A DNA stretch of 64,000 nucleotides. Source: Achromobacter aegrifaciens. GTDB taxonomy: Bacteria > Pseudomonadota > Gammaproteobacteria > Burkholderiales > Burkholderiaceae_B. The position numbers and the translations under genes are program-made. Below, piece by piece: positions 33,836-45,186 of this stretch (the first letter of the stretch is position 1; each line of letters begins with the position of its first letter). Under the pieces are notes generated by a model. That model worked only from the letters and a program-made list of their open reading frames with translations, was not told the DNA's origin and did no database searches. Where the stretch lies: NCBI RefSeq assembly GCF_902859735.1, contig NZ_CADIJY010000005.1, positions 434,001-498,000 of the forward strand. The letters are read 5' to 3'.

Positions 33836-36262
33836 TCAGTACGTCGCCCGCAGATTCAGCATCACGCTGCGCGGCTCGCCGTAGTAGTTCGAACCATACG
33901 CTGCCCACACGCGCTGGTAATAGACCTTGTCGAACAGGTTGTTCACCGTCAGCGTGCCTTCCAGGTGCTTGTTGAAGCGGTAGCCGGCTTGCGCGGACAC
34001 GGTGGTGTACGGACGCTGCTCGAACTTCACCGGGCCGTTCAGGCGGTACATGCTGCTGACGCTGCGCACGCCCGCGCCCAGCGACAGGCCTTCCAGCGTG
34101 CCGGTGGCGAAGGTGTACTTGGTCCACAGGTTGAAGGTGTGGCGCGGCGTGATGAAGGCGTACTGCTGCGACTTCTGTTCTTCCGTTCCCTTCAGGGTCT
34201 TGGTGGTGGTGTAGGCGTAGCCGGCGGTGATGTCCCAGCCTGGCGCGGGGCTGCCGCTGATTTCGGCCTCGAAGCCCTGGCTGCGCATCTTGCCTGCGGC
34301 CATGGAGAACAGCGGATTGTTCGGGTCCGTCATCGAGCGGTTCTCGTCTTCCATGCGGAACAGCGCGGCGTGGCCGTTCAGGCGCTTGTCCAGGAATTCG
34401 CCCTTCAGGCCGATCTCGAACTGCTTGCCGGTGCGCGGGTCCAGCAGCTGGCCGTTGACGTCGGTGACGGTCTGCGGCGTGAAGATGCTGGTGTAGCTGG
34501 CGTAGGCCGACAACTGCTCGTTCAGGTCCACCACCAGGCCCAGATAGGGCGTGAACTTGCCGTTGATCTTGTCGCTGGTGTTGGTGAACTGGTTGAAGTA
34601 CGCGTTGCGGTTTTGCGTGCGGTTTTCCCACCAGGTGAAGCGGCCGCCAGCGATGATGGTGGCCGCGTCGGTCACGCGCAGATTGGTGCGCGCATACAGG
34701 CCGTACTGGTCGGTCTTGCTGTCGTTGCCGTTGGTGAACTGGTAGTCCGGCTTGGGGATGTTGTTGTTGGGGTGGTAGAGGTTGGTGTCGGCGTTGTCGC
34801 CGCCGCCGTAGCGGAAGTTCTTGTGGACGTTGCGGTAGTCGGCGCCCACGGTGAGCTCGTGCTGGCGGCCGAAGGCTTCAAAGGGCGTGGCGACGAAGGC
34901 GTCCAGGCCGTAGGTCTTCCAGTTGCTGCGGTACTTCCAGCTGACGAGGCAGGTGTCGCCGGTGATCGGGTCCACTGCGCAGTCGGACCAGCCGAACTCG
35001 CGGCTGGGCTCGTCCTGTTCGCGGTAGATGCCGCTGACCTTGATGCGTCCGCCATTGGCCAGGCGGTGGTCCACGTCGGCGAAGTACTCGGTGACTTCCT
35101 CGGTGATGTGGTTCCAGCTGGGGTCCAGGTTGGTGGAACGGCGCACGTCCAGCAAGCGGCCGTCGGTGTAGCCGGGCAGGCCGAAGAAGGGGCGGCCCTT
35201 GTATTGCTGGTAGGTGGCGCCGGCGGTCAGGACGGTGTCGGGCGTCAGGTCGAAGCTCAGGGTGCCGTAGAACAGCGGCTTCTCGGTGTACACGCCGTCG
35301 ACGAAGGATTTGCGGTCGTCATAGGACGCCACCAGGCGGCCGCGCAGGCGCCCATCGCTGTCCAAAGGGCCGGTGATGTCGGCCTCGGTGTAATAGCGGT
35401 CCCAGGAGCCCGTCATGACCTGGCCGCTGAAGGCGAATTCCTTCTGCGCGCGCTTGCGCACCAGGTTCACGGTACCGCCGGGATCACCCGCGCCCTGGTA
35501 CAGGCCCGAAGGTCCGCGCAGCACTTCGATGTGGTCGTAGATGGCCAGTCCGAAGCCCGAGGACAGGTCGTTGCCGGTGCTGGCCGGCGTGTTCACGCCG
35601 TCGACCTGGATCGTGTCCAGCGCATAGCCGCGTGAGTAGAAGTTGCCATGGTTGCCGCCGATGCTGCCCGCTTCCACCGTGATGCCGGTGACGGTGCGCA
35701 TGGCGTCGTCCAGCGTGGTCAGGTTCTGGTCGTCCAGCAGCTGGCGCGTCACCACCGAGACCGATTGCGGGATCTCGCGCAGGCTTTGCGCGTTCTTGCC
35801 GATGGTGACGGCGGGGGCGGTGTAGGACCCCGTGCCTTCGGTGACGGTGAGGTCGCGGCCGGTGACCGTCACGGGCGCCAGGGTGGTGGCATCGCCGGTG
35901 GATGCGTCGGCCGGCCGCCGCACCACGAAGCCCGAGCCGCTCTGCACGGCCACCAGGCCGCTGCGCGCCAGCAGGCGGTTCAACGCGACCTGCGGGGTCA
36001 TGGAGCCGGATACGGCGGGGGCGTTCAGGCCGGCCACCACGTCGGGGCTGAACAGCACCTGCAGCTGCGCCTGCCGGCCCAACGCCACCAGCGCGTCGGC
36101 CAGGCTGCCGGCGGGCAGGTCGAAGCTTTGCGCGACGGCGCTTTGCGCATGGGCCGCGGATGGCGCCAGCGCCTGGACCGCCAGCGCGGCGCTCATGGAC
36201 AGCGCGCACAGCAGCGCGTAACGGCCGGCGCTCAGCCGACGATGAAAATGGCGTTGCGCCAT
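33836..36262 (-). CDS. TonB-dependent siderophore receptor with STN domain (second module)
   Basis: 808 residues. Signal peptide to about AHAQ (40), STN signalling domain (about 47-115, FDLPAGSLADALVALGRQAQLQVLFSP region), TonB box-like LAPVTVTG, plug with REIPQSVSVVTRQLLDDQN and IEVLRGPSGLYQGAGDPGG, and a barrel ending in RATY. It imports a ferric siderophore (FpvA/FoxA-like) and signals to the FecR protein encoded upstream. The ATG at 36262 has GGGGAA six bases before it. It is followed by a strong terminator, then by the convergent TIR gene. Confidence 0.92.
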   Translation of the reverse strand: MAQRHFHRRLSAGRYALLCALSMSAALAVQALAPSAAHAQSAVAQSFDLPAGSLADALVALGRQAQLQVLFSPDVVAGLNAPAVSGSMTPQVALNRLLARSGLVAVQSGSGFVVRRPADASTGDATTLAPVTVTGRDLTVTEGTGSYTAPAVTIGKNAQSLREIPQSVSVVTRQLLDDQNLTTLDDAMRTVTGITVEAGSIGGNHGNFYSRGYALDTIQVDGVNTPASTGNDLSSGFGLAIYDHIEVLRGPSGLYQGAGDPGGTVNLVRKRAQKEFAFSGQVMTGSWDRYYTEADITGPLDSDGRLRGRLVASYDDRKSFVDGVYTEKPLFYGTLSFDLTPDTVLTAGATYQQYKGRPFFGLPGYTDGRLLDVRRSTNLDPSWNHITEEVTEYFADVDHRLANGGRIKVSGIYREQDEPSREFGWSDCAVDPITGDTCLVSWKYRSNWKTYGLDAFVATPFEAFGRQHELTVGADYRNVHKNFRYGGGDNADTNLYHPNNNIPKPDYQFTNGNDSKTDQYGLYARTNLRVTDAATIIAGGRFTWWENRTQNRNAYFNQFTNTSDKINGKFTPYLGLVVDLNEQLSAYASYTSIFTPQTVTDVNGQLLDPRTGKQFEIGLKGEFLDKRLNGHAALFRMEDENRSMTDPNNPLFSMAAGKMRSQGFEAEISGSPAPGWDITAGYAYTTTKTLKGTEEQKSQQYAFITPRHTFNLWTKYTFATGTLEGLSLGAGVRSVSSMYRLNGPVKFEQRPYTTVSAQAGYRFNKHLEGTLTVNNLFDKVYYQRVWAAYGSNYYGEPRSVMLNLRATY

Positions 36263-36362
36263 GGACTTTCCCCAGTCTGGAAGTGGATCTTCAACTGGGG
36301 AAGACGCGCCAGCCGCCAAAACCCGAACCTGTCTAATTAAAAATAATTCTTAATTCTTGTCT

Positions 36363-37379
36363 TCAGCGGCTGCCGATCACCGCGGCGCCGTCCGGCCGCC
36401 GGTTTACCGTCACCGGCAACAGGCCGGGCAGCATGTCCAGGACGGCGTCCGGCTGGCGCAGATCCAGCGTGCCGGACAGGCGCAAGCCCCGGGCGCGCTC
36501 GTCGGCGAAGCGCAGCGGCGTGTCGCGGTACAGGGCCAGATAGCCGGCCAGCTGCTGCAAGGTGGCGTCGTGCATCACCGCCACGCCGCCCTGCCAGGCG
36601 CCGATCTCGCTGGCGGGCACCTGCTGGCGGCGCAACAGCCGCGCGTCGGCGCGCGACAGCAGCACCGTGTCGCCGGCCTGAAGCGTCTGCGCGGCGGGCG
36701 CGTTGGCGCCTTGGGCGTTCAGTCTGACTTCGCCGCTGCGCACGCCGACCTGCAGCACGTCGGGCAGCAGCAGCACGTTGAACTCGGTGCCGATGTCGCG
36801 CAGTTCCGCGTCGCCCGCGGCCACGATCAGCGGCCGGCGGTCGGGGGCGGCATCGATGTAGACCTCGCCGCCCTCGACGCGGATATGGCGTTCGGCCATC
36901 GTGTAGCGCACGCTCACGCGGGTGCCGACGTTGGCGTGCAGCCGGGTGCCGTCGGAGAGGTCCAGGCTGCGGGTCTGGGTGGACGCGTTGGCTATGGTCT
37001 CGTAGCTGATGGGCACGTATTGGTAGGCGGCGGCCGTGACAAGCAGCATCGCGGCCAGCGCACCGCCCCAGCGCAGGAAGGCGGGGCGCCGCGTCGGCGC
37101 TGACCACGCGCGGGGCGGGGACTGCGGCCGGCTGCGCGACGGGTTCTGCGTGTGGCTGGCCGGCTGCGAGTGCACCCGCGCGGCGTCCGGGCGCGGCAGC
37201 GCCGCCATGTCCTCCCACACCAGCTCGAGCCGCTCGTACTCTCGCCGATGCTCGGCCGAAGCTTGCAGCCAGGACTGGAAAGCTTGTTCGGCGCCGGCGT
37301 CGGACGCGCGCTCCCGGCGGCGCATGAACCATGCGCTCGCGGCCTCTTCGACAGCGGACAAAGGTAGGGATCGGGTCAT
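36363..37379 (-). CDS. FecR-family anti-sigma / signal transducer (second module)
   Basis: 338 residues. N-terminal DUF4880-like part (VEEAASAWFMRRRERASDAG, FQSWLQASAEHRREYERLELVW), a Pro/Arg-rich linker, one membrane helix (WGGALAAMLLVTAAAYQYV), and a periplasmic FecR domain (TQTRSLDLSDGTRLHANVGT, RHIRVEGGEVYID) with a C-terminal STN-like tail. The ATG at 37379 overlaps the sigma gene stop (ATGA). It transmits the receptor signal to the sigma factor. Confidence 0.9.
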   Translation of the reverse strand: MTRSLPLSAVEEAASAWFMRRRERASDAGAEQAFQSWLQASAEHRREYERLELVWEDMAALPRPDAARVHSQPASHTQNPSRSRPQSPPRAWSAPTRRPAFLRWGGALAAMLLVTAAAYQYVPISYETIANASTQTRSLDLSDGTRLHANVGTRVSVRYTMAERHIRVEGGEVYIDAAPDRRPLIVAAGDAELRDIGTEFNVLLLPDVLQVGVRSGEVRLNAQGANAPAAQTLQAGDTVLLSRADARLLRRQQVPASEIGAWQGGVAVMHDATLQQLAGYLALYRDTPLRFADERARGLRLSGTLDLRQPDAVLDMLPGLLPVTVNRRPDGAAVIGSR

Positions 37380-37921
37380 GGCGTTTCGCCGTGGACACGG
37401 CGCTTGCAGTGCGCCAGCGCCAGTTGCAGGTGCTTCTCGACCGCTCGCACGCTGATGCCCATGTGGTCGGCGATGTCCTCGCAACGGAGCTCATCATACC
37501 GATAAAGCAGGAAGGCCTCGCGCTGGCGCGGCGGCATCTCGTCGATGGCGGCCTGCAGCAGGCGCAGGCGCTGGCTGGCGTCGGCGCGCGCTTCGGGTTG
37601 CAGGCCGGCGGGGGCAGCCAAGCCGACTGCCGTGGGCTCGAAACCCTGGTTGTCCAGGCTGGCCACCACATGTTCATCGCGCACGCTCTCGCGGCGCCAA
37701 TGGTCGCGCAGCAGGTTGCGGGCGATCTCGTACAGATAGGCGCGCGGCTTCTCCGGCGGCGTGGCGCCGTCATGCGCCGCCAGCCATTTGGCGAAGGTCT
37801 CCTGCGCCAGGTCCTGGGCAGCCTCGGGCGAACGCTTGAGCTGCCGGTTCAGGAAACCGACTAGCTCCGCGTTCCACGCCTTGTACGCCTCGGCGATCAC
37901 GCCGAAGAACCGCTCCCCCAT
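37376..37921 (-). CDS. FecI-like ECF sigma factor (second module)
   Basis: 181 residues with region 2 (SPEAAQDLAQETFAKWLAAH, PRAYLYEIARNLLRDHWRRE) and region 4 (MPPRQREAFLLYRYDELRCEDIADHMGISVRAVEKHL). It should direct transcription of the receptor gene after siderophore sensing. It is coupled to fecR by ATGA and preceded by a Fur box 66 bases upstream. Confidence 0.9.
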   Translation of the reverse strand: MGERFFGVIAEAYKAWNAELVGFLNRQLKRSPEAAQDLAQETFAKWLAAHDGATPPEKPRAYLYEIARNLLRDHWRRESVRDEHVVASLDNQGFEPTAVGLAAPAGLQPEARADASQRLRLLQAAIDEMPPRQREAFLLYRYDELRCEDIADHMGISVRAVEKHLQLALAHCKRRVHGETP

Positions 37922-37986
37922 GATGCCCCTGTCGATGTCCGGCGCCGGGTTCTGTGACCTGGGCGCGTAGGCATGGCTTGATCAAA

Positions 37987-38001
37987 TGATAATGATTCTT
38001 A
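37987..38001 (+). promoter_or_regulatory. Fur box upstream of second sigma-FecR-TonB module
   Basis: TGATAATGATTCTTA matches the 7-1-7 Fur consensus TGATAATNATTATCA at 12 of 14 defined positions. It lies 66 bases upstream of the sigma-factor ATG (minus strand). Confidence 0.75.
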
Positions 38002-38154
38002 TTGTATCAAGATTATCAAACGCTGCTGCCGGGGAGCGACGCGGCGAGGAATAGGCGGGGCAATTCTGAAAAGATTGAAAGCACGACCGTGCAGGGCGCC
38101 GCCGGCAGAATGACCGGCTTGCCATGGGAAACGTACTCGATGGAGGCGGATGAT

Positions 38155-38223
38155 ATGAAGCAGCGAGATCTCTACGCGGAGCTTGCCGAGGGTTTCGACG
38201 CGCTGTTCACGGCGCGCACCGCA
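38155..38223 (+). pseudogene. 5' stub of an HTH antitoxin-like (XRE/HigA type) gene
   Basis: GGAGG lies upstream of an ATG at 38155 that opens a frame reading MKQRDLYAELAEGFDAL. This closely resembles the N terminus of small XRE-type regulators found with HigB/RelE-like toxins (usual form M-K-x-R-D-x-x-A-E-L-x-x-G-x-x-A-L). After about 22 residues the likeness ends and the frame runs antisense into the MFS gene. So the HTH part is missing; the rest was probably deleted when the MFS gene arrived next to it. Confidence 0.55.
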
Positions 38224-39444
38224 TCAGGGCGCGTGCAAGCTCCTGAGCTTCCTCAGCTCCGGAAACCACCGCATCCACAACCCCGCCACGGCGATGGTGC
38301 CGACCCCGCCGATCACCACCGCCGGCACCGCGCCGAACGCCGCGGCCATGACGCCGGATTCGAATTCGCCCAGCTGGTTCGAGGCGCCGATGAATAGCGT
38401 GTTCACCGCGCTCACGCGGCCCAGCATATGGTCGGGCGTATTCAGCTGCACCAGGGACGAACGCACCACCACGCTGACCGCGTCCGCCGCGCCCAGCACC
38501 ACCAGCGCGCCGATGGACAACGGGATCGAGGTCGACAGGCCGAACACCGTGGTAGCCAGTCCGAACAGGATCAACGCGCCGAACAGCAGCCGGCCCACGT
38601 GCTCGCCCAGGCTCAGGCGCGCCAGCGTCAATGACATCAGCGCGGCGCCGCAGGCGGGGGCGGCGCGCAGCGCGCCCAGCGCCCAGGGACCGGCGTTGAG
38701 GATGTCCTTGGCGAAGATGGGTAGCAAGGCCGTGGCCCCGCCCAGCAGCACGGCGAACAGGTCCAGCGACAAGGTGCCCAGCAGCAGGCGCCGCTGGAAG
38801 ATGAAGGTGATGCCGGCGAACAGCGTGCGCCAGGTGGTCGGTTCCTTGCGCGGCGGCGCGCGTTCGATGACGAGCGTGGCGATGGACGCGAAGGCCGACA
38901 GGTACAGGGCCGCCGCCACGCAATAGATCCACCCTGCCCCCAGCCCGTAGCCGACGCCGCCCAGCGCAGGACCCGCGATCTGCGCGATCTGGCCGCCGGA
39001 GGACGCCAGCGCGGTCGCGCGCGGCAACCATTCGCGCGGCACCACGGCTGGGATCAACGTGGCCAGGGTCGGCGCTTCAAAGGCGCGGGCCGAACTCATG
39101 ATGATGATGGTGGCGTAGATCAGCGTCTTGCCGCCCACGCCATGCAGGGCCGCGATCGCCAGCACCAGCGTGGCCAGCGCTTCCAGCGCCATGCACACCG
39201 CCACGATCTTGCGGCGGTCATAGCGGTCGGCCACATGGCCCACCACCAGGGTCAGGACCGCCATGGGCAGGAACTGCGCCAGGCCGATCAGCCCCAGGTC
39301 CAGCGCGCTGCCGCTCAGCGCATAGATCTGCCAACCCACCGCGACCGAAACGATCTGAAAGGCCAGCGACGCGCCGATGCGCGCGAACAGGTAATGCAGG
39401 AAGGCGGGGCGTTGAAGCGGACTGGGAGAGTCGGGGGCAGGCAT
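38224..39444 (-). CDS. MFS transporter (EntS-like, MFS_3 family)
   Basis: 406 residues with about 12 membrane helices. The loop motif GHVADRYDRRKIV between helices 2 and 3 is the MFS signature; PALGGVGYGLGAGW and the GGQIAQIAGPALG segment match the MFS_3 / enterobactin exporter-like branch. Its place near an iron-uptake module could mean siderophore export, but the family is wide and also exports drugs and other small molecules. The 3' end abuts the antitoxin-like stub. Confidence 0.85.
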   Translation of the reverse strand: MPAPDSPSPLQRPAFLHYLFARIGASLAFQIVSVAVGWQIYALSGSALDLGLIGLAQFLPMAVLTLVVGHVADRYDRRKIVAVCMALEALATLVLAIAALHGVGGKTLIYATIIIMSSARAFEAPTLATLIPAVVPREWLPRATALASSGGQIAQIAGPALGGVGYGLGAGWIYCVAAALYLSAFASIATLVIERAPPRKEPTTWRTLFAGITFIFQRRLLLGTLSLDLFAVLLGGATALLPIFAKDILNAGPWALGALRAAPACGAALMSLTLARLSLGEHVGRLLFGALILFGLATTVFGLSTSIPLSIGALVVLGAADAVSVVVRSSLVQLNTPDHMLGRVSAVNTLFIGASNQLGEFESGVMAAAFGAVPAVVIGGVGTIAVAGLWMRWFPELRKLRSLHAP

Positions 39445-39551
39445 GGAGGATGGCGCGATGGGCGCGCGACGGGCGCCGGACCTCGCATTCTAGGGACAAG
39501 TCGCTGACGGGAAACTAAGAGCGGCTCATGTGTCCCCGGCGGGGTCCGCCG

Positions 39552-39971
39552 TCACGCCTTGGGCCAATACGTCCCAAAGCTCCACAAATTGCCTTCCGGA
39601 TCGCGGCAAGCGAACTCGCGGCTGCCGTAGGCGGTGTCGTAGGGCGGGGTTTCGATGGTGGCGCCGCTGGCCTGGACTTGCGTGTGCAGGGCGTCGGGAT
39701 CGTCCACGGCCAGATACAGCGCGTCGGTGCGGCGTCCTTGCAGGTCGCCCACCAGCTTGCCGTGGGCGTCGTCGCGGTCCGGGCCCAGCATCAGCATGGA
39801 ACTGCCATAGGCCAATTCCGCATGTTGCACGGCGCCGTCGTCGCGGTAGACGGCGTGCTCGGTGAACCCCAGCACGCCGGTCAGCCAGCGGATCATCGCA
39901 TCTGCGTCGCGGCAGCGCAGGGTCGGAAACAGGCGGGGCGCCGCCGATTCGGGTGACTTGGCACTCATCAT
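39552..39971 (-). CDS. VOC-family (glyoxalase/bleomycin-resistance-like) protein
   Basis: 139 residues of the vicinal oxygen chelate fold: PRLFPTLRCRDADAMIRWLTGVLGF, HAELAYGSSMLMLG, DALYLAVDDPDALHTQVQASGA, then REFACRDPEGNLWSFGTY. The metal ligands of glyoxalase I are not all obvious. The first of two adjacent ATGs (39971) is chosen, with GGGAG six bases upstream. It lies 84 bases after mccA on the same strand; the function is unknown. Confidence 0.85.
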   Translation of the reverse strand: MMSAKSPESAAPRLFPTLRCRDADAMIRWLTGVLGFTEHAVYRDDGAVQHAELAYGSSMLMLGPDRDDAHGKLVGDLQGRRTDALYLAVDDPDALHTQVQASGATIETPPYDTAYGSREFACRDPEGNLWSFGTYWPKA

Positions 39972-40055
39972 GGGTACTCCCGTGGATAAGCAGGAGCGCC
40001 CATGATGCACCCGCGGGCGGCGCGGAGGATGACGATTTTGTTACTGCGCGCCTGG

Positions 40056-42080
<2,025 letters not shown>

Positions 42081-42136
42081 GGATGTCATCCAGGCTGAAA
42101 TTATTCTTGGGCTGCAATGGGGGCGGCCATGCCGTC

Positions 42137-43744
42137 CTACATGCGGAACACGCCGAACTTGGTGTCCTCGATGGGCGCGTTCAAGGCCGCCGACAAGGCC
42201 AGGCCCAGCACGCGGCGCGTGTCGGCCGGGGCGATGATGCCGTCGTCCCACAGCCGCGCGGTGGCGTAGTAGGGATGGCCTTCGCGTTCGTACTGTTCGC
42301 GGATCGGCGCCTTGAAGGCGGTTTCCTCATCTGCCGACCACTGACCGCCGCGGGCCTCGATGCCGTCGCGCTTGACCGTGGCCAAGACGCTCGCGGCCTG
42401 TTCGCCGCCCATGACCGAGATGCGGGCGTTGGGCCACATGAACAGCATGCGCGGCGAATAGGCGCGGCCGCACATGCCGTAGTTGCCAGCGCCGAACGAA
42501 CCGCCGATCAGCACGGTGAACTTGGGCACGTTGGCGGTGGCCACCGCCGTCACCATCTTGGCGCCGTGGCGGGCGATGCCTTCGTTTTCGTACTTGCGGC
42601 CGACCATGAAGCCGGTGATGTTCTGCAGGAACACCAGCGGGATCTTGCGCTGCGCGCACAGTTCGATGAAGTGCGCGCCCTTCTGCGCGGACTCCGAGAA
42701 CAGGATGCCGTTGTTGGCCACGATGCCCACGGGCATACCGTGGATGTGGGCGAAGCCGGTGACCAGCGTGGGGCCGAAGCGCGCCTTGAATTCGTCGAAT
42801 TCGGAGCCGTCCACGATGCGCGCGATGACCTCGCGCACGTCATAGGGCTTGCGCGTGTCGGCGGGAATGATGCCGTTGAGTTCGCTGGGGTCGTAACGCG
42901 GCTCGCGCACGGGGATGGTCGCCAGCGGCTGCGGCTTCTTGCGGTTCAGGCGCGCGACGGCGTTGCGCGCCAGTTGCAACGCATGCATGTCGTTGGCGGC
43001 CAGGTGGTCGACCACGCCGGACAGGCGCGTGTGCACGTCGCCGCCGCCCAGGTCCTCGGCGCTGACTTCTTCGCCGGTGGCGGCCTTCACCAGCGGCGGG
43101 CCGCCCAGGAAGATGGTGCCCTGGTTTTTGACGATGATGGACTCGTCGCTCATGGCGGGCACGTAGGCGCCGCCGGCGGTGCAGGAGCCCATCACCACGG
43201 CGATCTGCGAAATGCCTTGCGAGGACATCTGCGCCTGGTTGTAGAAGATGCGGCCGAAGTGTTCGCGGTCGGGGAAGACCTCGTCCTGCTGCGGCAGGTT
43301 GGCGCCGCCCGAATCCACCAGGTAGACGCAGGGCAGATGGTTCTGCGCGGCGATTTCCTGCGCGCGCAGATGCTTCTTGACCGTCATCGGGTAGTAGGTG
43401 CCGCCCTTGACCGTGGCGTCGTTGCAGACGATCACGCATTCCGTGCCGGCCACGCGGCCGATGCCGGTGATGACGCCCGCGCCGGGGGCTTCGCCGCCGT
43501 ACATGCCGTGAGCCGCCATCGGCGACAGTTCCAGGAACGGCGTGCCCGGATCGATCAGATGCTCGACGCGGTCGCGCGGCAGCAGCTTGCCGCGCGCCAC
43601 GTGCTTGGCGCGAGCGGCTTCGCTGCCGCCCAGCGCGGTATGGGCCAGTTGCTGATTCAGATCGTCCAGCTGCGCCTGCATGGCCTGCGCATTGTCGGTG
43701 TAGTCCTGCGACCGCGGATTGATGCGGGATTCGATGATGGGCAT
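42137..43744 (-). CDS. mccB: Methylcrotonyl-CoA carboxylase carboxyltransferase subunit
   Basis: 535 residues, the usual length. Carboxyltransferase N and C halves are clear: [80 protein letters not shown], then [19 protein letters not shown] and [19 protein letters not shown]. The QNITGFMVG and [12 protein letters not shown] motifs are typical of methylcrotonyl-CoA carboxylase beta. It works with MccA in leucine degradation. A terminator-like hairpin lies between it and the acetyltransferase gene upstream. Confidence 0.95.
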   Translation of the reverse strand: MPIIESRINPRSQDYTDNAQAMQAQLDDLNQQLAHTALGGSEAARAKHVARGKLLPRDRVEHLIDPGTPFLELSPMAAHGMYGGEAPGAGVITGIGRVAGTECVIVCNDATVKGGTYYPMTVKKHLRAQEIAAQNHLPCVYLVDSGGANLPQQDEVFPDREHFGRIFYNQAQMSSQGISQIAVVMGSCTAGGAYVPAMSDESIIVKNQGTIFLGGPPLVKAATGEEVSAEDLGGGDVHTRLSGVVDHLAANDMHALQLARNAVARLNRKKPQPLATIPVREPRYDPSELNGIIPADTRKPYDVREVIARIVDGSEFDEFKARFGPTLVTGFAHIHGMPVGIVANNGILFSESAQKGAHFIELCAQRKIPLVFLQNITGFMVGRKYENEGIARHGAKMVTAVATANVPKFTVLIGGSFGAGNYGMCGRAYSPRMLFMWPNARISVMGGEQAASVLATVKRDGIEARGGQWSADEETAFKAPIREQYEREGHPYYATARLWDDGIIAPADTRRVLGLALSAALNAPIEDTKFGVFRM

Positions 43745-43939
43745 GGGGTTCCACCCGTCCTGCTTGTTGGAAATTTGAAGGCGCTCGTGGAGCGGTTTGT
43801 CTCGCTGCCCGGTGGGCCGGGCATTCTTGTCGGTTAGGGGCACCGAAGAGGGATTTCGTTGCGCCTTTCCTGCACGGCGCGCGACCGACCCGTCGCGCTA
43901 AGACGCCATGCAAGAAAGGCGCAGCGGAATCCATCGAAA

Positions 43940-43963
43940 GCCGGGAGGCCGAAGCCTCCCGGC
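43940..43963 (-). terminator. Hairpin after acetyl-CoA acetyltransferase gene
   Basis: A 10-bp perfect stem GCCGGGAGGC / GCCTCCCGGC capped (on the minus strand) by a TTCG tetraloop and followed by TTTCGATGG. It lies seven bases after the stop codon of the thiolase gene. The short U-tract suggests partial termination or an mRNA-stabilising hairpin within the operon. Confidence 0.65.
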
Positions 43964-43969
43964 GTTGCG

Positions 43970-45151
43970 TCAGACCATCTCGATCGCCATGGCGACGGCT
44001 TCGCCGCCGCCGATGCACAGCGTGGCCACGCCGCGCTTGCCGCCGGTCTTGCGCAGCGCGCCGACCAGGGTGGCCATCAGGCGGGCGCCGGACGCGCCGA
44101 TCGGGTGGCCCAGGGCGGTGGCGCCGCCGTGGACGTTGACCTTGTCATGCGGCAGCTTGAAGTCGGCCATGGCGGCCATGGTGACCACCGCGAAGGCTTC
44201 GTTGATTTCGTAGAGGTCCACGTCCTCGGCCTTCCAGCCGGTCTTGGCGAACAGGTTCTTCAGCGCGCCCACGGGAGCGGTGGTGAACCAGTTCGGCTCT
44301 TGCGAGTGCTGGCTGTGGGCGACGATGCGGGCCAGGGGCTTCACGCCCAGCTTTTCGGCGGTGGAGGCGCGCATCAGCACCATGGCGGCGGCGCCGTCGG
44401 AGATCGACGAGGAGTTGGCGGCGGTGACGGTGCCGTCCTTCTTGAAGGCGGGCTTGAGCGTGGGGATCTTTTCCGGCATGGCCTTGGTGGGGGCTTCGTC
44501 GGTGTCGATCACGGTGTCGCCCTTGCGGCCGGCCACGGTCACGGGGGCGATTTCCCACTTGAAGCTGCCGTCTTCCGACGCGGCGCGGGCGCGGCGCAGC
44601 GATTCCAGCGAGAACGCGTCCTGCTGTTCGCGGGTGAAGGAATACTTGGCGGCGCAGTCCTCGGCGAACACGCCCATGGCCTTGCCCTTGTCGTAGGCGT
44701 CTTCCAGGCCGTCCAGCGCCATGTGGTCATACACGGTGTTGTGGCCGTAGCGGTAGCCCTGGCGGCCCTTGAGCAGCAGGTAGGGCGCGTTGCTCATGCT
44801 TTCCTGGCCGCCGGCGACGACGATGTTGGCGCTGCCCGCGGCCAGCAGATCATGGCCGAACATGGCGGCCTTCAGGCCCGAACCGCAGACCTTGTGGATG
44901 GTGGTGCAAGCCACGCCCAGCGGCAGGCCGGCGCCCAGCGCTGCCTGGCGCGCCGGGGCCTGGCCCTGGCCGGCCTGCAGCACGTTGCCCATGATGACTT
45001 CTTCGACTTGCTCGGGCTTGATGCCGGCGCGTTCGACGGCGGCCTTGATGGCGATCGAGCCCAGCTCGTGCGCGGCCAGGCCGGACAAGGCGCCCAGCAT
45101 GCCGCCCATGGGCGTGCGGGCGACGGAAACGATGACGATGGGATCTGACAT
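43970..45151 (-). CDS. Acetyl-CoA C-acetyltransferase (thiolase II)
   Basis: 393 residues, full length. Active Cys in CTTIHKVCGSGLKA, His in HGGATALGHPIGASG, and the second Cys in CIGGGEAVAMAIE. It makes or splits acetoacetyl-CoA; in this cluster it would break down the acetoacetate end product of leucine (and of homogentisate) to acetyl-CoA. AGGAG lies seven bases before the ATG. It follows aceK by 35 bases. Confidence 0.93.
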   Translation of the reverse strand: MSDPIVIVSVARTPMGGMLGALSGLAAHELGSIAIKAAVERAGIKPEQVEEVIMGNVLQAGQGQAPARQAALGAGLPLGVACTTIHKVCGSGLKAAMFGHDLLAAGSANIVVAGGQESMSNAPYLLLKGRQGYRYGHNTVYDHMALDGLEDAYDKGKAMGVFAEDCAAKYSFTREQQDAFSLESLRRARAASEDGSFKWEIAPVTVAGRKGDTVIDTDEAPTKAMPEKIPTLKPAFKKDGTVTAANSSSISDGAAAMVLMRASTAEKLGVKPLARIVAHSQHSQEPNWFTTAPVGALKNLFAKTGWKAEDVDLYEINEAFAVVTMAAMADFKLPHDKVNVHGGATALGHPIGASGARLMATLVGALRKTGGKRGVATLCIGGGEAVAMAIEMV

Positions 45152-45186
45152 GGCTAGCTCCTGTGAGGGTCGGGACAGCTCTGGGG

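Noticed and set aside
33965-35635. 556-codon plus-strand open frame
   Set aside because: Antisense of the second TonB receptor gene; composition (V/A/G/H-rich) is typical of a shadow frame.
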